A DNA stretch of 19,702 nt. It comes from JAIOPA01 sp964655175. GTDB lineage: Bacteria; Eisenbacteria; RBG-16-71-46. A program made the translations under genes and the position numbers. The DNA lies in assembly GCA_964655175.1 (NCBI GenBank), contig CAZZLY010000052.1, positions 1 to 19,702 of the forward strand, given 5' to 3'. Under the pieces are notes generated by a model. That model was given only the letters and a program-made list of their open reading frames with translations. It had not been told where the DNA came from and made no database searches. Numbering within the stretch: the stretch's first letter is position 1; every line of letters begins with the position of its first letter. This document shows positions 1 through 14,361 of this stretch, piece after piece.

Positions 1-1890
<1,890 letters not shown>

Positions 1891-1891
1891 G

Positions 1892-2338
1892 ATGCATCCC
1901 ATGACGCGGACGTTCCTCGTGGTCTCCGCCGTGGCCGTCCTCGGCGCGGCGGGGTGTGGCGAAGCCAGGATCCACGGCATCGGCACCGCCAGCGGTCCCG
2001 CGCCCAAGGTGCACGCGGTGTATCCGTCGCCCGATCGGCAGTGGCAGCTCACGCTGGTCGAGCGACACCCCGAGGATCCCGATCTCAAGGGCACGACGTG
2101 GCAGTTGCTGCTCGCGCCGCTCGGGATGTCCCCGGACAGTGCCAAGCCGGTGTTCGACGCACAGGATCTGGTCCCTGCGCCGACCTGGCGGACGGCCGAT
2201 TCCGTGGACGTCGTCGCCACCGGCACGCCGGAGAAGCTGAGCACGATGCCGCCCGCGTGGCACACCAACGAGACCGTGCTGGGCCGTGATGGTCAGCGGC
2301 ACGGGTTCGTGTTCGCGGTGGTCACGAAGGCGCGCTAG
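1892..2338 (+). CDS. Predicted lipoprotein of unknown function
   Basis: This 148-residue protein starts 1 nt after the aconitase stop, with a purine-rich GAAGGG about 10 nt upstream. A second in-frame ATG at 1901 is an equally possible start. The N-terminus has a short charged stretch (MTRT), a hydrophobic core and then Ala-Ala-Gly-Cys ending at Cys22, which reads as a lipobox for signal peptidase II. The position after the Cys is Gly, not the inner-membrane-retention Asp, so outer-membrane placement is possible. The mature part (about 125 residues) begins with a Gly/Pro-rich linker, then YPSPDRQWQLTLVERHPEDPDLKGTTW-like sequence that looks like a small beta-rich fold. I do not recognise a named family. 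Its position behind acnA probably reflects transcriptional read-through rather than a metabolic link. Confidence 0.72.
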   Translation: MHPMTRTFLVVSAVAVLGAAGCGEARIHGIGTASGPAPKVHAVYPSPDRQWQLTLVERHPEDPDLKGTTWQLLLAPLGMSPDSAKPVFDAQDLVPAPTWRTADSVDVVATGTPEKLSTMPPAWHTNETVLGRDGQRHGFVFAVVTKAR

Positions 2339-2356
2339 TCGTCGTCACGGTCACAC

Positions 2357-2394
2357 CGAAGCTCCCACGAGCCGTGTGCTCGGCGGGGGCTTCG
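2357..2394 (+). terminator. Imperfect hairpin after the acnA-lipoprotein pair
   Basis: Arms CGAAGC and GCTTCG (2357-2362 and 2389-2394) enclose an inner GAGC/GCTC pairing with mismatches, 19 nt after the lipoprotein stop. It is followed by TCGTAT rather than a real T-run. It is a plausible but weak intrinsic terminator for the rightward genes. Confidence 0.4.
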
Positions 2395-2425
2395 TCGTAT
2401 GCGTCCCACGGGAGGACGTGAATCA

Positions 2426-2454
2426 GGCCCGGGACGCACGCGGCGTCCCGGGCC
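2426..2454. terminator. Bidirectional terminator hairpin between convergent genes
   Basis: A perfect 12-bp inverted repeat GGCCCGGGACGC / GCGTCCCGGGCC with a 5-nt loop ACGCG sits between the stop of the rightward lipoprotein gene (2338) and the stop of the leftward hydrolase gene (2478). The symmetric stem can serve both strands. No T-tract follows on either side, as is common in very GC-rich genomes. Confidence 0.75.
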
Positions 2455-2477
2455 CGGTGGAGCCTTCGAACAAGGGG

Positions 2478-5801
<3,324 letters not shown>

Positions 5802-6037
5802 CGGGGCCTCGTTCGTACGGTGGGCGACGCTGGGACGGAGGGATGACAGGCGCGCGAGCCTACACAGGGCGGGGGCGGCGGGCGAGGGTGGGGCGGGGGC
5901 TTCGGCGCGGCCGTTCCGGGCGTCGGTGGGGGGAAGAGCCTGAATTCCAGCAACCGGACCCCGGCAGGCCGCGATCCCAGTGGTTTCGAGAGAACCGCTT
6001 ATCGCGCAAATTGTTGGGGAATCGGGTGATTTGGCCC
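5802..6037. other. Intergenic region upstream of the divergent secreted hydrolase gene, with a G-run cluster
   Basis: No credible gene is present. At 5867-5899 the plus strand carries six runs of three or more G separated by 1-4 nt, a potential G-quadruplex about 65-100 nt upstream of the hydrolase start; the hydrolase mRNA would be C-rich there. The distal part (about 5990-6037) is distinctly more AT-rich than its surroundings, as expected of a promoter zone. I could not pick out a convincing leftward -35/-10 pair. Confidence 0.5.
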
Positions 6038-6066
6038 TTGTCATCTCCATGACGCGGCATTATCTT
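6038..6066 (+). promoter_or_regulatory. Sigma-70-like promoter for the secreted protein gene at 6294
   Basis: TTGTCA (6038-6043) and TATCTT (6061-6066) are separated by exactly 17 nt, inside an AT-rich island in otherwise very GC-rich DNA. It points toward the gene at 6294 and would give a 5' untranslated leader of about 220 nt. Confidence 0.6.
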
Positions 6067-6139
6067 CCCTCGTGAAGTCGCAGCAGATGCCGTCATGTCG
6101 TACCGAACGGCCCCCCTTGCCGCCGGTGCATGCGGTCCT

Positions 6140-6174
6140 CCGGAAGCGTCCCTGCGTTCGCGCAGGCGTTCCGG
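6140..6174 (+). promoter_or_regulatory. UUCG-capped hairpin in the long 5' leader
   Basis: CCTGCG-TTCG-CGCAGG forms a 6-bp stem closed by a stable UUCG tetraloop (6151-6166). It is extended after a small internal loop by CCGGAA/TTCCGG (6140-6145 and 6169-6174). It lies within the predicted leader of the gene at 6294. It may stabilise the mRNA or act in regulation. No known riboswitch class was recognised, and the rest of 6067-6293 shows nothing else I can name. Confidence 0.4.
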
Positions 6175-6293
6175 TGCCCGACATGGAGGCACGGTCCTCA
6201 TTTCGGACGGATCGTATCGCTCACGCGCCCGTGGATGGACGGGCGATGACGGGTCGGGACTCCGACCTGCCACTCATCACCGAGGATTCCCCC

Positions 6294-7034
6294 ATGAAGC
6301 TTGCGAACAAGGCTCTCTCGCTCGCCGCACTGCTCGTCCTGGCGCCCATGGTCGCCAAGGCCGCCACGCCCACCCAGATCTCGGCCGAGACCGCGTCCTT
6401 CGGCGAGAACATCAGCTACGACGCCAACCCCAACAAGCCCGCGCCGCGCGGGACGCTGGTCAACTCGGTCATCTACGACAACTCGACGGCCGCCACGTCG
6501 CTCGCGTTCTCGTCGACCGACCTCACGATGACCTGGGGCGATGAGGTCACCACCACCGGCGTCGGTACGCTCTCGAGCTTCAAGTGGAGCGTCTTCAACT
6601 CGGGTTCCAGCGGCGGCACGCTCACGGGCGCCTCGTTCAACCTGGGCTTCTACGACCTCGACGGTGCGGTGAGCCTGGGCGGTTACTCGGGCTCGGTGAC
6701 GTTCACGACCGCGCTCGCCAAGGGCTTCTACTCGGTCGTCACGAGCACGAACCTCGATCCGCTCAACATCAACCTGAGCTCGACCCACCTGCTCATCACG
6801 CAGAAGGTCGCCAGCAAGACGGGCACCGCCACGCGTCTGGGCGTCGTCTCGCTGAGCCCGGTCACCATCGGCTCGAGCCCGGCGTACTTCTACGAGTCCG
6901 GTGCGGCCACGACCGCGGGTTACTACACGTCGGCCTCGGGTTCGGTGAACCCGATCTACTACGTCGAGGTCGCCCCGCCGCCGGTCGGCACCAAGCACGG
7001 CAGCTGGTCGCAGATCAAGCAGCTGTACCGGTGA
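6294..7034 (+). CDS. Secreted protein of unknown function, PEP-CTERM-like body without the sorting tail
   Basis: The start at 6294 is chosen because it is preceded by GAGG at 8 nt and places a clean Sec signal peptide first: MKLANK, a hydrophobic core, and cleavage after VAKA near residue 23. An upstream in-frame extension to 6072 has no signal-like features. The mature portion, about 220 residues, is Ser/Thr/Gly-rich, almost free of Cys and rich in predicted beta strands, for example TLSSFKWSVFNSGSSGGTL and SLGGYSGSVTF. Its texture recalls bodies of PEP-CTERM-type surface proteins from planctomycete-like bacteria, in which short-lived events such as 'fluid droplet' domains are absent. It ends in SWSQIKQLYR, with no PEP motif, no C-terminal membrane helix and no Arg cluster after a helix, so it is presumably released or held by another mechanism. 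Monocistronic: promoter at 6038, terminator at 7063. Function not assigned. Confidence 0.82.
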   Translation: MKLANKALSLAALLVLAPMVAKAATPTQISAETASFGENISYDANPNKPAPRGTLVNSVIYDNSTAATSLAFSSTDLTMTWGDEVTTTGVGTLSSFKWSVFNSGSSGGTLTGASFNLGFYDLDGAVSLGGYSGSVTFTTALAKGFYSVVTSTNLDPLNINLSSTHLLITQKVASKTGTATRLGVVSLSPVTIGSSPAYFYESGAATTAGYYTSASGSVNPIYYVEVAPPPVGTKHGSWSQIKQLYR

Positions 7035-7062
7035 GCCCCGCGCCCTCGGGCGCGCGAAGCAT

Positions 7063-7096
7063 GCGAACGGCCGTCCCCCTGGGGGCGGCCGTTCGT
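7063..7096 (+). terminator. Strong intrinsic terminator after the secreted protein gene
   Basis: CGAACGGCCG (7064-7073) pairs with CGGCCGTTCG (7086-7095), and an inner CCCCC/GGGGG continues the stem around a tight loop with a single bulged T. It begins 29 nt after the stop at 7034. No T-run follows. Confidence 0.8.
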
Positions 7097-7171
7097 GCGT
7101 TGACGGCAGGTGCGCCCTGCCCGCAGGGTCGTCCGCATGACGCTCCTGCATCGTATGCGCGAGGCGCTCGC

Positions 7172-7954
7172 GTGACGCCGAGACTCGATCACGTCGTCGT
7201 GGTGGTGCCCGTGCTCGCCGACGCGGTCGCCGCGTTCACGTCGGCCGGGTTCACGGTGTGCCCCGGCGGGCGCCACGACGTGCTGCCCACCGAGAACGCG
7301 CTCGTCGCGTTCGCCGACGGCGCGTATCTGGAACTGCTCGCGTTGCGCGAGCCGGGCACCCGCGAGGAGTTGCGGCGCCTGCGCGCGAGCGACGGCTGGG
7401 AACGTCACCTGCGCGGTGTCTCGGCGGTGGCGCGACGATTCCTGCCCGTGCTCACCGGAGCGGACGGCGTGGGCGACTGGGTGCTGGCTTCGAGCGCGCT
7501 CGCGCGCGACGCGGCGCGCCTGCGGTCGCAGGGCGTGGTCACCGCGGGCCCGGTCGCCATGCGACGCGTGCGCTCCGACGGCGAGCGCCTCGAGTGGGAC
7601 CTGCTGCTGCCGGAGTCGTTCGTGCAGCCGTTCGTGATCGCCGACCGCACCCCGCGCGATCGGCGCGTGCCCGGCACCGCCGCCGCGGTGACGCACGCGA
7701 ACGGGGCGCGCGGGATCGTGGCGGTGCAGGTGCGCGCGCAAGGTGGGCCGTTGGCGGCCCTGGCGCTGGGCGAGACGCTGGGTGTGCGGCCGCGCGTGGG
7801 GCCTTCGGGTGCGACCACGCTCGCGTGCGGCGACTGGACGGTGGACCTGCATCCGGGCGAGCCCGAGGGCGCATTCGGCGTCACGCTCGCGGGTTGTCGC
7901 GCGTTACCCGAGGCGATCACCGCGCTCGGCGTGCAGGCCGAACTCGTCGACTGA
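7172..7954 (+). CDS. Glyoxalase-like domain protein (VOC fold, Glyoxalase_3-type)
   Basis: This 260-residue protein opens with TPRLDHVVVVVPVLADAVAAF, the typical first strand and helix of a vicinal-oxygen-chelate domain. PGGRHDVLPTENAL and GAYLELLAL follow, both hallmarks of the glyoxalase-like domain Pfam calls Glyoxalase_3. The GTG at 7172 is chosen as start: GAGG lies about 8 nt upstream, and the conserved domain begins five residues later. His6 (LDH) and Glu near residue 55 (YLELL) are candidate metal ligands. The second half (about 130-260) reads as a second, more divergent module with HANGARGIVAVQV near its start. The enzymatic reaction is unknown; members of this family are usually uncharacterised. 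Flanked by a terminator on the left and a weak hairpin on the right, it looks transcribed alone. A 12-codon open frame (7137-7175) overlaps its start codon. Confidence 0.87.
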   Translation: MTPRLDHVVVVVPVLADAVAAFTSAGFTVCPGGRHDVLPTENALVAFADGAYLELLALREPGTREELRRLRASDGWERHLRGVSAVARRFLPVLTGADGVGDWVLASSALARDAARLRSQGVVTAGPVAMRRVRSDGERLEWDLLLPESFVQPFVIADRTPRDRRVPGTAAAVTHANGARGIVAVQVRAQGGPLAALALGETLGVRPRVGPSGATTLACGDWTVDLHPGEPEGAFGVTLAGCRALPEAITALGVQAELVD

Positions 7955-7959
7955 CGCCC

Positions 7960-7978
7960 GCGACGCGAGGGGCGTCGT
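7960..7978 (+). terminator. Small hairpin after the VOC gene
   Basis: CGACGC (7961-7966) and GCGTCG (7972-7977) flank a 5-nt loop GAGGG, six nt after the stop codon. The stem is short and lacks a T-run, so terminator activity is uncertain. Confidence 0.35.
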
Positions 7979-8187
7979 GGTGGATCGCGCCGCGCCCGGA
8001 GCGAAACTCCACCTTGGTCGCATGCCGCCAAGGGACCATCGTCACGGATGCGGCGCAGGTCCACTCTCACGGTGTCCGTCGGGCGGACCGAGTCCGACGG
8101 AGGAGCGCATCCGACGCTCGCCGTCGCCTCCCCGCGACGCGGCGGCGGTCGGGATGCCCGGCCGCTCATGCAGCCCCGGAGGACCTG
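7979..8187 (+). promoter_or_regulatory. Structured leader upstream of the cysteine synthase gene
   Basis: No gene is evident in this stretch. Three hairpins follow one another: GGAG-CGAAA-CTCC (7998-8010), CCTTGG with a 10-nt loop and CCAAGG (8012-8033), and TCCGTCGG with an 11-nt loop and CCGACGGA (8075-8101). The last can also form an alternative GTCCG/CGGAC pairing inside itself. It ends with GGAGG (8178-8182), the ribosome-binding site of the gene. It does not match the SAM, cobalamin, TPP, T-box or c-di-GMP riboswitch consensus as I remember them. It could be a cis-regulatory leader or merely GC-rich spacer. Confidence 0.3.
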
Positions 8188-9147
8188 GTGAACCTACATC
8201 TCGTCGATCGTGTCGGAGGGACGCCGCTCGTCGAAGTGGACGGCGTGCAGGTCAAGATGGAGTGCACCAATCCCGGTGGCAGCGTGAAGGACCGCGTCGC
8301 GGTCTTCATGCTGTCCGAGGCGATGCGTCGCGGCGATCTGCGTCCGGGCGACACGGTGGTCGAGGCCACGTCCGGCAACACCGGCATCGCACTCGCGCTC
8401 GCGGCGCAGGAGATGGGCTGCCGCGCGCTGGTGTTCATGCCCGAGCACATGAGCGAGGAGCGCGTGCGCATGATGCGCGCCGCCGGCGCCGAGGTCCGTC
8501 TGACGCCGCGCGCCGAGAGCTTCGCGGGCGCGTGCGCGCGTCGCGACGAGTACCAGGGCGTGCCGCGGCACTACATCCCCGATCAGTTCGGCAATCCCGA
8601 CAACGCGCGCTGTCATCGTGAGCACACGGGGCACGAGTTGGTGCGACAGTTGCGCGACCGCGGCGTCGATCACGTGGACGTGTTCGTCGCGGGCGTGGGC
8701 ACGGGCGGCACGCTCATGGGTGTGGGACAGGCGCTCAAGGACTGGTCGCCCGGTGTGCGGCTGGTGGCGGTGGAGCCGAGCGAGAGCGCGGTCATGAGCG
8801 GCGGGCCGGCCGGGGATCACGGCATCATGGGCATCGGCGACGGGTTCATCCCGGGGCTCATGGACATGTCGCGCGTGCACGAGGTCGTGCGCGTCTCGAC
8901 CGAGGCCGCGCACGACGAGTGCCGGCGACTGCGCGAGGCGCACGGCTGGTGCGTGGGCGTGAGTTCGGGCGCCAACATGATCGCGGCGCGTGCGTTCACG
9001 CGGCCCGACCGCACCGTGGTCACGCTGTGGCCCGATTCCGCCGATCGGTACGTGTCGGTGGGCCTGTCGCCCGCGGGCGGCAGTGCGCGCGGTTGTCCGT
9101 TGTCGCACGTGTGCGCCCGTCGTCGCGGGCTCCTCGCGATCGGCTGA
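8188..9147 (+). CDS. Cysteine synthase / cystathionine beta-synthase family PLP enzyme
   Basis: Fold-type II PLP enzymes of this family replace the beta substituent of an activated serine (O-acetyl- or O-phosphoserine, or serine in CBS) with a sulfur nucleophile to make cysteine or cystathionine in the cytoplasm. The 319-residue protein has the PLP lysine Lys34 in NPGGSVKDR, the substrate loop SGNTG at 62-66, the phosphate-binding GTGGT at 171-175, GIGDGFIP, and GVSSGAN near 270. The start is GTG 8188 with GGAGG at 5 nt; it gives the normal family N-terminus, VDRVGGTPLVEV. The wording around the lysine (ECTNPGGSVKDR) is closer to CBS than to textbook CysK, but no CBS-pair regulatory domain follows. 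The end is odd: after WPDSADRYVSVGL there is a tail with Cys303-X5-Cys309 (CPLSHVC). The preceding 230-nt leader may control it. Convergent with the RND operon, sharing the terminator at 9188. Confidence 0.92.
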   Translation: MNLHLVDRVGGTPLVEVDGVQVKMECTNPGGSVKDRVAVFMLSEAMRRGDLRPGDTVVEATSGNTGIALALAAQEMGCRALVFMPEHMSEERVRMMRAAGAEVRLTPRAESFAGACARRDEYQGVPRHYIPDQFGNPDNARCHREHTGHELVRQLRDRGVDHVDVFVAGVGTGGTLMGVGQALKDWSPGVRLVAVEPSESAVMSGGPAGDHGIMGIGDGFIPGLMDMSRVHEVVRVSTEAAHDECRRLREAHGWCVGVSSGANMIAARAFTRPDRTVVTLWPDSADRYVSVGLSPAGGSARGCPLSHVCARRRGLLAIG

Positions 9148-9187
9148 ACCCGGCGCGGCCGCACCCGGCCCCGCTGGCGCGACACCT

Positions 9188-9217
9188 CGTGGCGCGGCCC
9201 TTCCGGGTCGCGCCACG
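9188..9217. terminator. Bidirectional terminator between cysteine synthase gene and RND operon
   Basis: CGTGGCGCGGCCC-TTCC-GGGTCGCGCCACG is a 13-bp stem with one G-T wobble and a 4-nt loop. It sits in the 84-nt gap between the stop of the rightward cysteine synthase gene (9147) and the stop of the leftward operon (9232), so it can terminate both. Confidence 0.8.
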
Positions 9218-9231
9218 CGCGCCTCGTCGGG

Positions 9232-9813
9232 CTAGCGCTTCGCCGGATGCCGGGCGATGTAATCGCGCGCCTTGCTCTCCATCTCGGGACTGCGCAGGCC
9301 GTTCGCGCGCGCGACCGCGAACGCGCGCTCGCTCGACCAGCCGCGATCGAGCACGAGCCACGGCACCAGCACCGCGTTGACGCGGTTGGCGCTGGCGCAG
9401 TGCACGAACACGCCGTTGCCGCGGGTGCGCAGGATCGTGCGGAACCGCGTGAACACCGCATCGTCGAGCGTGCCCGCCACGAACGGCAACGTCTCGTAGG
9501 CGAGCCCCGCGCGGCGTGCGACCGCCGCCTCGTCCATGCCGCGCGGTTCATCGGGCATGCGCAGGTCCAGCACGGTCGTGTAACCGGCCTTGGCGAGCGA
9601 CACCAGATGCGCTTCGGACGGCTGCCCACCGGTCGCCACGCCCGCGTAGGGGCAGGCGCCGTTGGTGACGCCGCCCAGCATCGCCACGACGCTCGCGGAA
9701 TCCGCCATCGCCGGACGGGTCTGGACACGCTTCGCCGCGGGTGCGGCGAGTCCCGCGAACGGGAACGAGACGAGGAGCAGGAGGGACAGGGCCGACGCGC
9801 GACGCACGATCAT
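9232..9813 (-). CDS. Exported DUF442-like phosphatase/rhodanese-loop protein
   Basis: This 193-residue protein starts at ATG 9813, inside an ATGA overlap with the stop of the gene before it. Residues 1-23 form a Sec signal peptide (MIVRRAS, a Leu-rich core, FAGLA). The mature part matches the tyrosine-phosphatase-like family often labelled DUF442 or beta-lactamase-hydrolase-like phosphatase: GVATGGQPSEAHL near residue 60, then TTVLDLRMPDEPRG, then the active loop VHCASANRV with Cys139 and Arg144. The loop is Cys-X4-Arg, as in rhodaneses and DUF442 proteins, not the Cys-X5-Arg of classical tyrosine phosphatases. DUF442 domains are known from fusions with sulfide:quinone oxidoreductase-type and persulfide-related enzymes. 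So in the periplasm it may handle a persulfide or thiol rather than phosphotyrosine; this is inference. Last gene of the four-gene leftward operon. Confidence 0.85.
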   Translation of the reverse strand: MIVRRASALSLLLLVSFPFAGLAAPAAKRVQTRPAMADSASVVAMLGGVTNGACPYAGVATGGQPSEAHLVSLAKAGYTTVLDLRMPDEPRGMDEAAVARRAGLAYETLPFVAGTLDDAVFTRFRTILRTRGNGVFVHCASANRVNAVLVPWLVLDRGWSSERAFAVARANGLRSPEMESKARDYIARHPAKR

Positions 9814-9998
9814 GAGCGGACTCCGGCGGACTTGAGGATGGACACCATGGGGCACCAGTTCGTGAACGCGCTCTGGATGAGATTGAGCGCCACGAACGCC
9901 GTGAACGCGAACCACCACGGGCTCACCCACACGCCGAGCCCGATGGACGCCAGCGTGAACAGCCCCGCGATCAGACGCAACGCCGCTTCGATGCGCAT
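9810..9998 (-). CDS. DUF2892 (YgaP-like) small inner-membrane protein
   Basis: This is a 62-residue protein with two hydrophobic segments, about residues 7-24 and 28-47, separated by a short turn (SPWW). It carries the family landmarks EAALRLIAGL, FVALNLIQSAFT and a conserved Cys (NWCPM, Cys49). The YgaP-like family (DUF2892) forms the membrane-anchor half of rhodanese YgaP in E. coli, where it pairs with a sulfurtransferase domain; it also occurs as a free small protein. Start ATG at 9998 is preceded by GGAGGTG located in the final codons of the RND pump gene, with 1 nt between that stop and this start. The stop overlaps the start of the next gene (ATGA), so translation of all three is probably coupled. 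Its place between an RND pump and a Cys-loop protein suggests a role in handling sulfur compounds at the membrane. Confidence 0.88.
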   Translation of the reverse strand: MRIEAALRLIAGLFTLASIGLGVWVSPWWFAFTAFVALNLIQSAFTNWCPMVSILKSAGVRS

Positions 9999-9999
9999 G

Positions 10000-13214
<3,215 letters not shown>

Positions 13215-13218
<4 letters not shown>

Positions 13219-14324
13219 CGCGCACCCGCCGTGGGCGCGAGGGCGGGCACGACCTTGACCGGCGTACCGTCGTCGAGGCCCCGCGGATCGGCCACCACCT
13301 GCATGCCCGCCTCGAGCCCGGCGATGACCTCGACCTGCGCGCCCTCGCTGCGACCGAGCCGCACCCAGCGCAGCCAGGCGTGCGCGTCCTCGACCATGAA
13401 CACACCGGTGAGCGCGCCGCGACGGATCACGCTCGTCAGCGGCACGGCGAGCGGCGCCGCCTCGTCGCTCGCGGGATCGGCGTCCGGGGACTCGATGCGC
13501 ACGCGCGCGAACGTACCCGGTTCCGCGCCGAGCCCCGCGGGCACCGCGAAGTGCGCGGTTCGTGTGCGCGTCGCGGGGTCCACCATGCCGTCCGCGCGCA
13601 GCAGCCGCGCGGGACGCCATTCGCCCTCGCCGACCTGCAGCCACGTGCGCGCGCGGCCCAGCCCTGCCGCGGCCGCCTCGGGCACCGCACTGACGACCTC
13701 GTTGCCACTCGGCGAGCGCAGGTCCACCAGCGGTGTCCCGGGCATGACGTCCGCGCCCGCGTCGACGTGGCGACGCACGAGCACGCCGGCGAACGGAGCG
13801 CGCACCTCGAACGCGGCCTCGGCCGTCTCGCGCGCGGCCATGGCCTGTTCGAGTCGCGCCGCGGCCGTGCGATCGGCGGCCTCGGCGGCCTCGCGGTCGG
13901 CGGTGGTCATGACGCCGGAGGCCGCCAGCGCCTCGACGCGCGCATGCTGCCGTGCGGCGGCGGTCGCGGCCGAACGGGCCGCCTGCTCGTCGGCGCGGGC
14001 GGCCGACAGCGTATGACGCGCTTCGGGGGCGTCGAAGCGCACGAGCAGCGTGCCCTCCGTCACCTGCGTGCCCTCGCGGATCGGGAACGCCGAGACGCGG
14101 CCGGCGATGCGTGCGACGAGCGTCGCCTCTTCAGCCGCCTTGATGCGCGCCGGCACGGTGAGCGTGCCCGCCGGACCACTGACGAGCGTGACCACGGTCA
14201 CCGCGCGCTCGGCGCGCGGGGACGACGCTTCCGGCGCGCGGCCGTGGCAACCGGACAGCAGCAGCGCAGCGACCACGGTCGGCAGCGCGCGGCGGACGAG
14301 CGGGGTGGGGGACGGGGCCGGCAT
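13215..14324 (-). CDS. RND periplasmic adaptor lipoprotein (HlyD/AcrA-type membrane fusion protein)
   Basis: This 369-residue adaptor links the RND pump to an outer-membrane channel. The start is ATG 14324 with GAGG about 9 nt upstream; the open frame extends further upstream but that DNA belongs to the divergent gene. Residues 1-26 are a lipoprotein signal ending LLLSGC, so Cys26 is the lipid-attachment site, as in AcrA. Next come a lipoyl/barrel-sandwich half (about 50-105: RIAGRVSAFPIREGTQVTEG) and an Ala-rich alpha-helical hairpin (about 105-185) that should form the coiled coil. The second lipoyl half follows (APFAGVLVRRHVDAGADVMPGTPL), then the beta-barrel and membrane-proximal domains to the C-terminus. 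First gene of the leftward operon. It is divergent from the sigma factor gene, with only 37 bp between the two start codons. The final codon overlaps the pump start (GTGA), so stoichiometry is likely set by coupled translation. Confidence 0.94.
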
Positions 14325-14361
14325 GGGGTATCCTCGCGGAACGTGAAGGGGAGGGGACGCG
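14325..14361. promoter_or_regulatory. 37-bp divergent intergenic region between RND operon and sigma factor gene
   Basis: Both translation starts face away from this gap, so the two 5' regions are nearly superimposed and at least one promoter must lie inside the opposing coding sequence or produce a very short leader. The plus strand contains GGAAC (14338-14342), which resembles the -35 core of many ECF-type promoters, but it lies only 24 nt before the sigma start codon and has no recognised -10 partner. GGGAGGGG (14349-14356) is the sigma gene's ribosome-binding site. Confidence 0.35.

Noticed and set aside
6072..6293. Extension of the secreted protein upstream to 6072
   Set aside because: The extension would place a signal peptide internally, lacks a ribosome-binding site and would start only a few nt after the predicted -10 element.
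7979..8101. Possible tRNA or known riboswitch in the cysteine synthase leader
   Set aside because: No cloverleaf with a T-loop GTTCRA sequence could be built, and the conserved cores of the SAM, T-box, cobalamin, TPP and c-di-GMP classes are absent as far as I can recall them.
9814..9930. Longer version of the Cys-loop protein starting at 9930
   Set aside because: It would overlap most of the DUF2892 gene in another frame and bury the signal peptide; the ATGA start at 9813 gives a normal exported protein.
13800..14000. Repeated Ala-rich codons in the adaptor gene that look like a DNA repeat
   Set aside because: They encode the alpha-helical hairpin expected of this protein family; the underlying DNA is not a tandem repeat.
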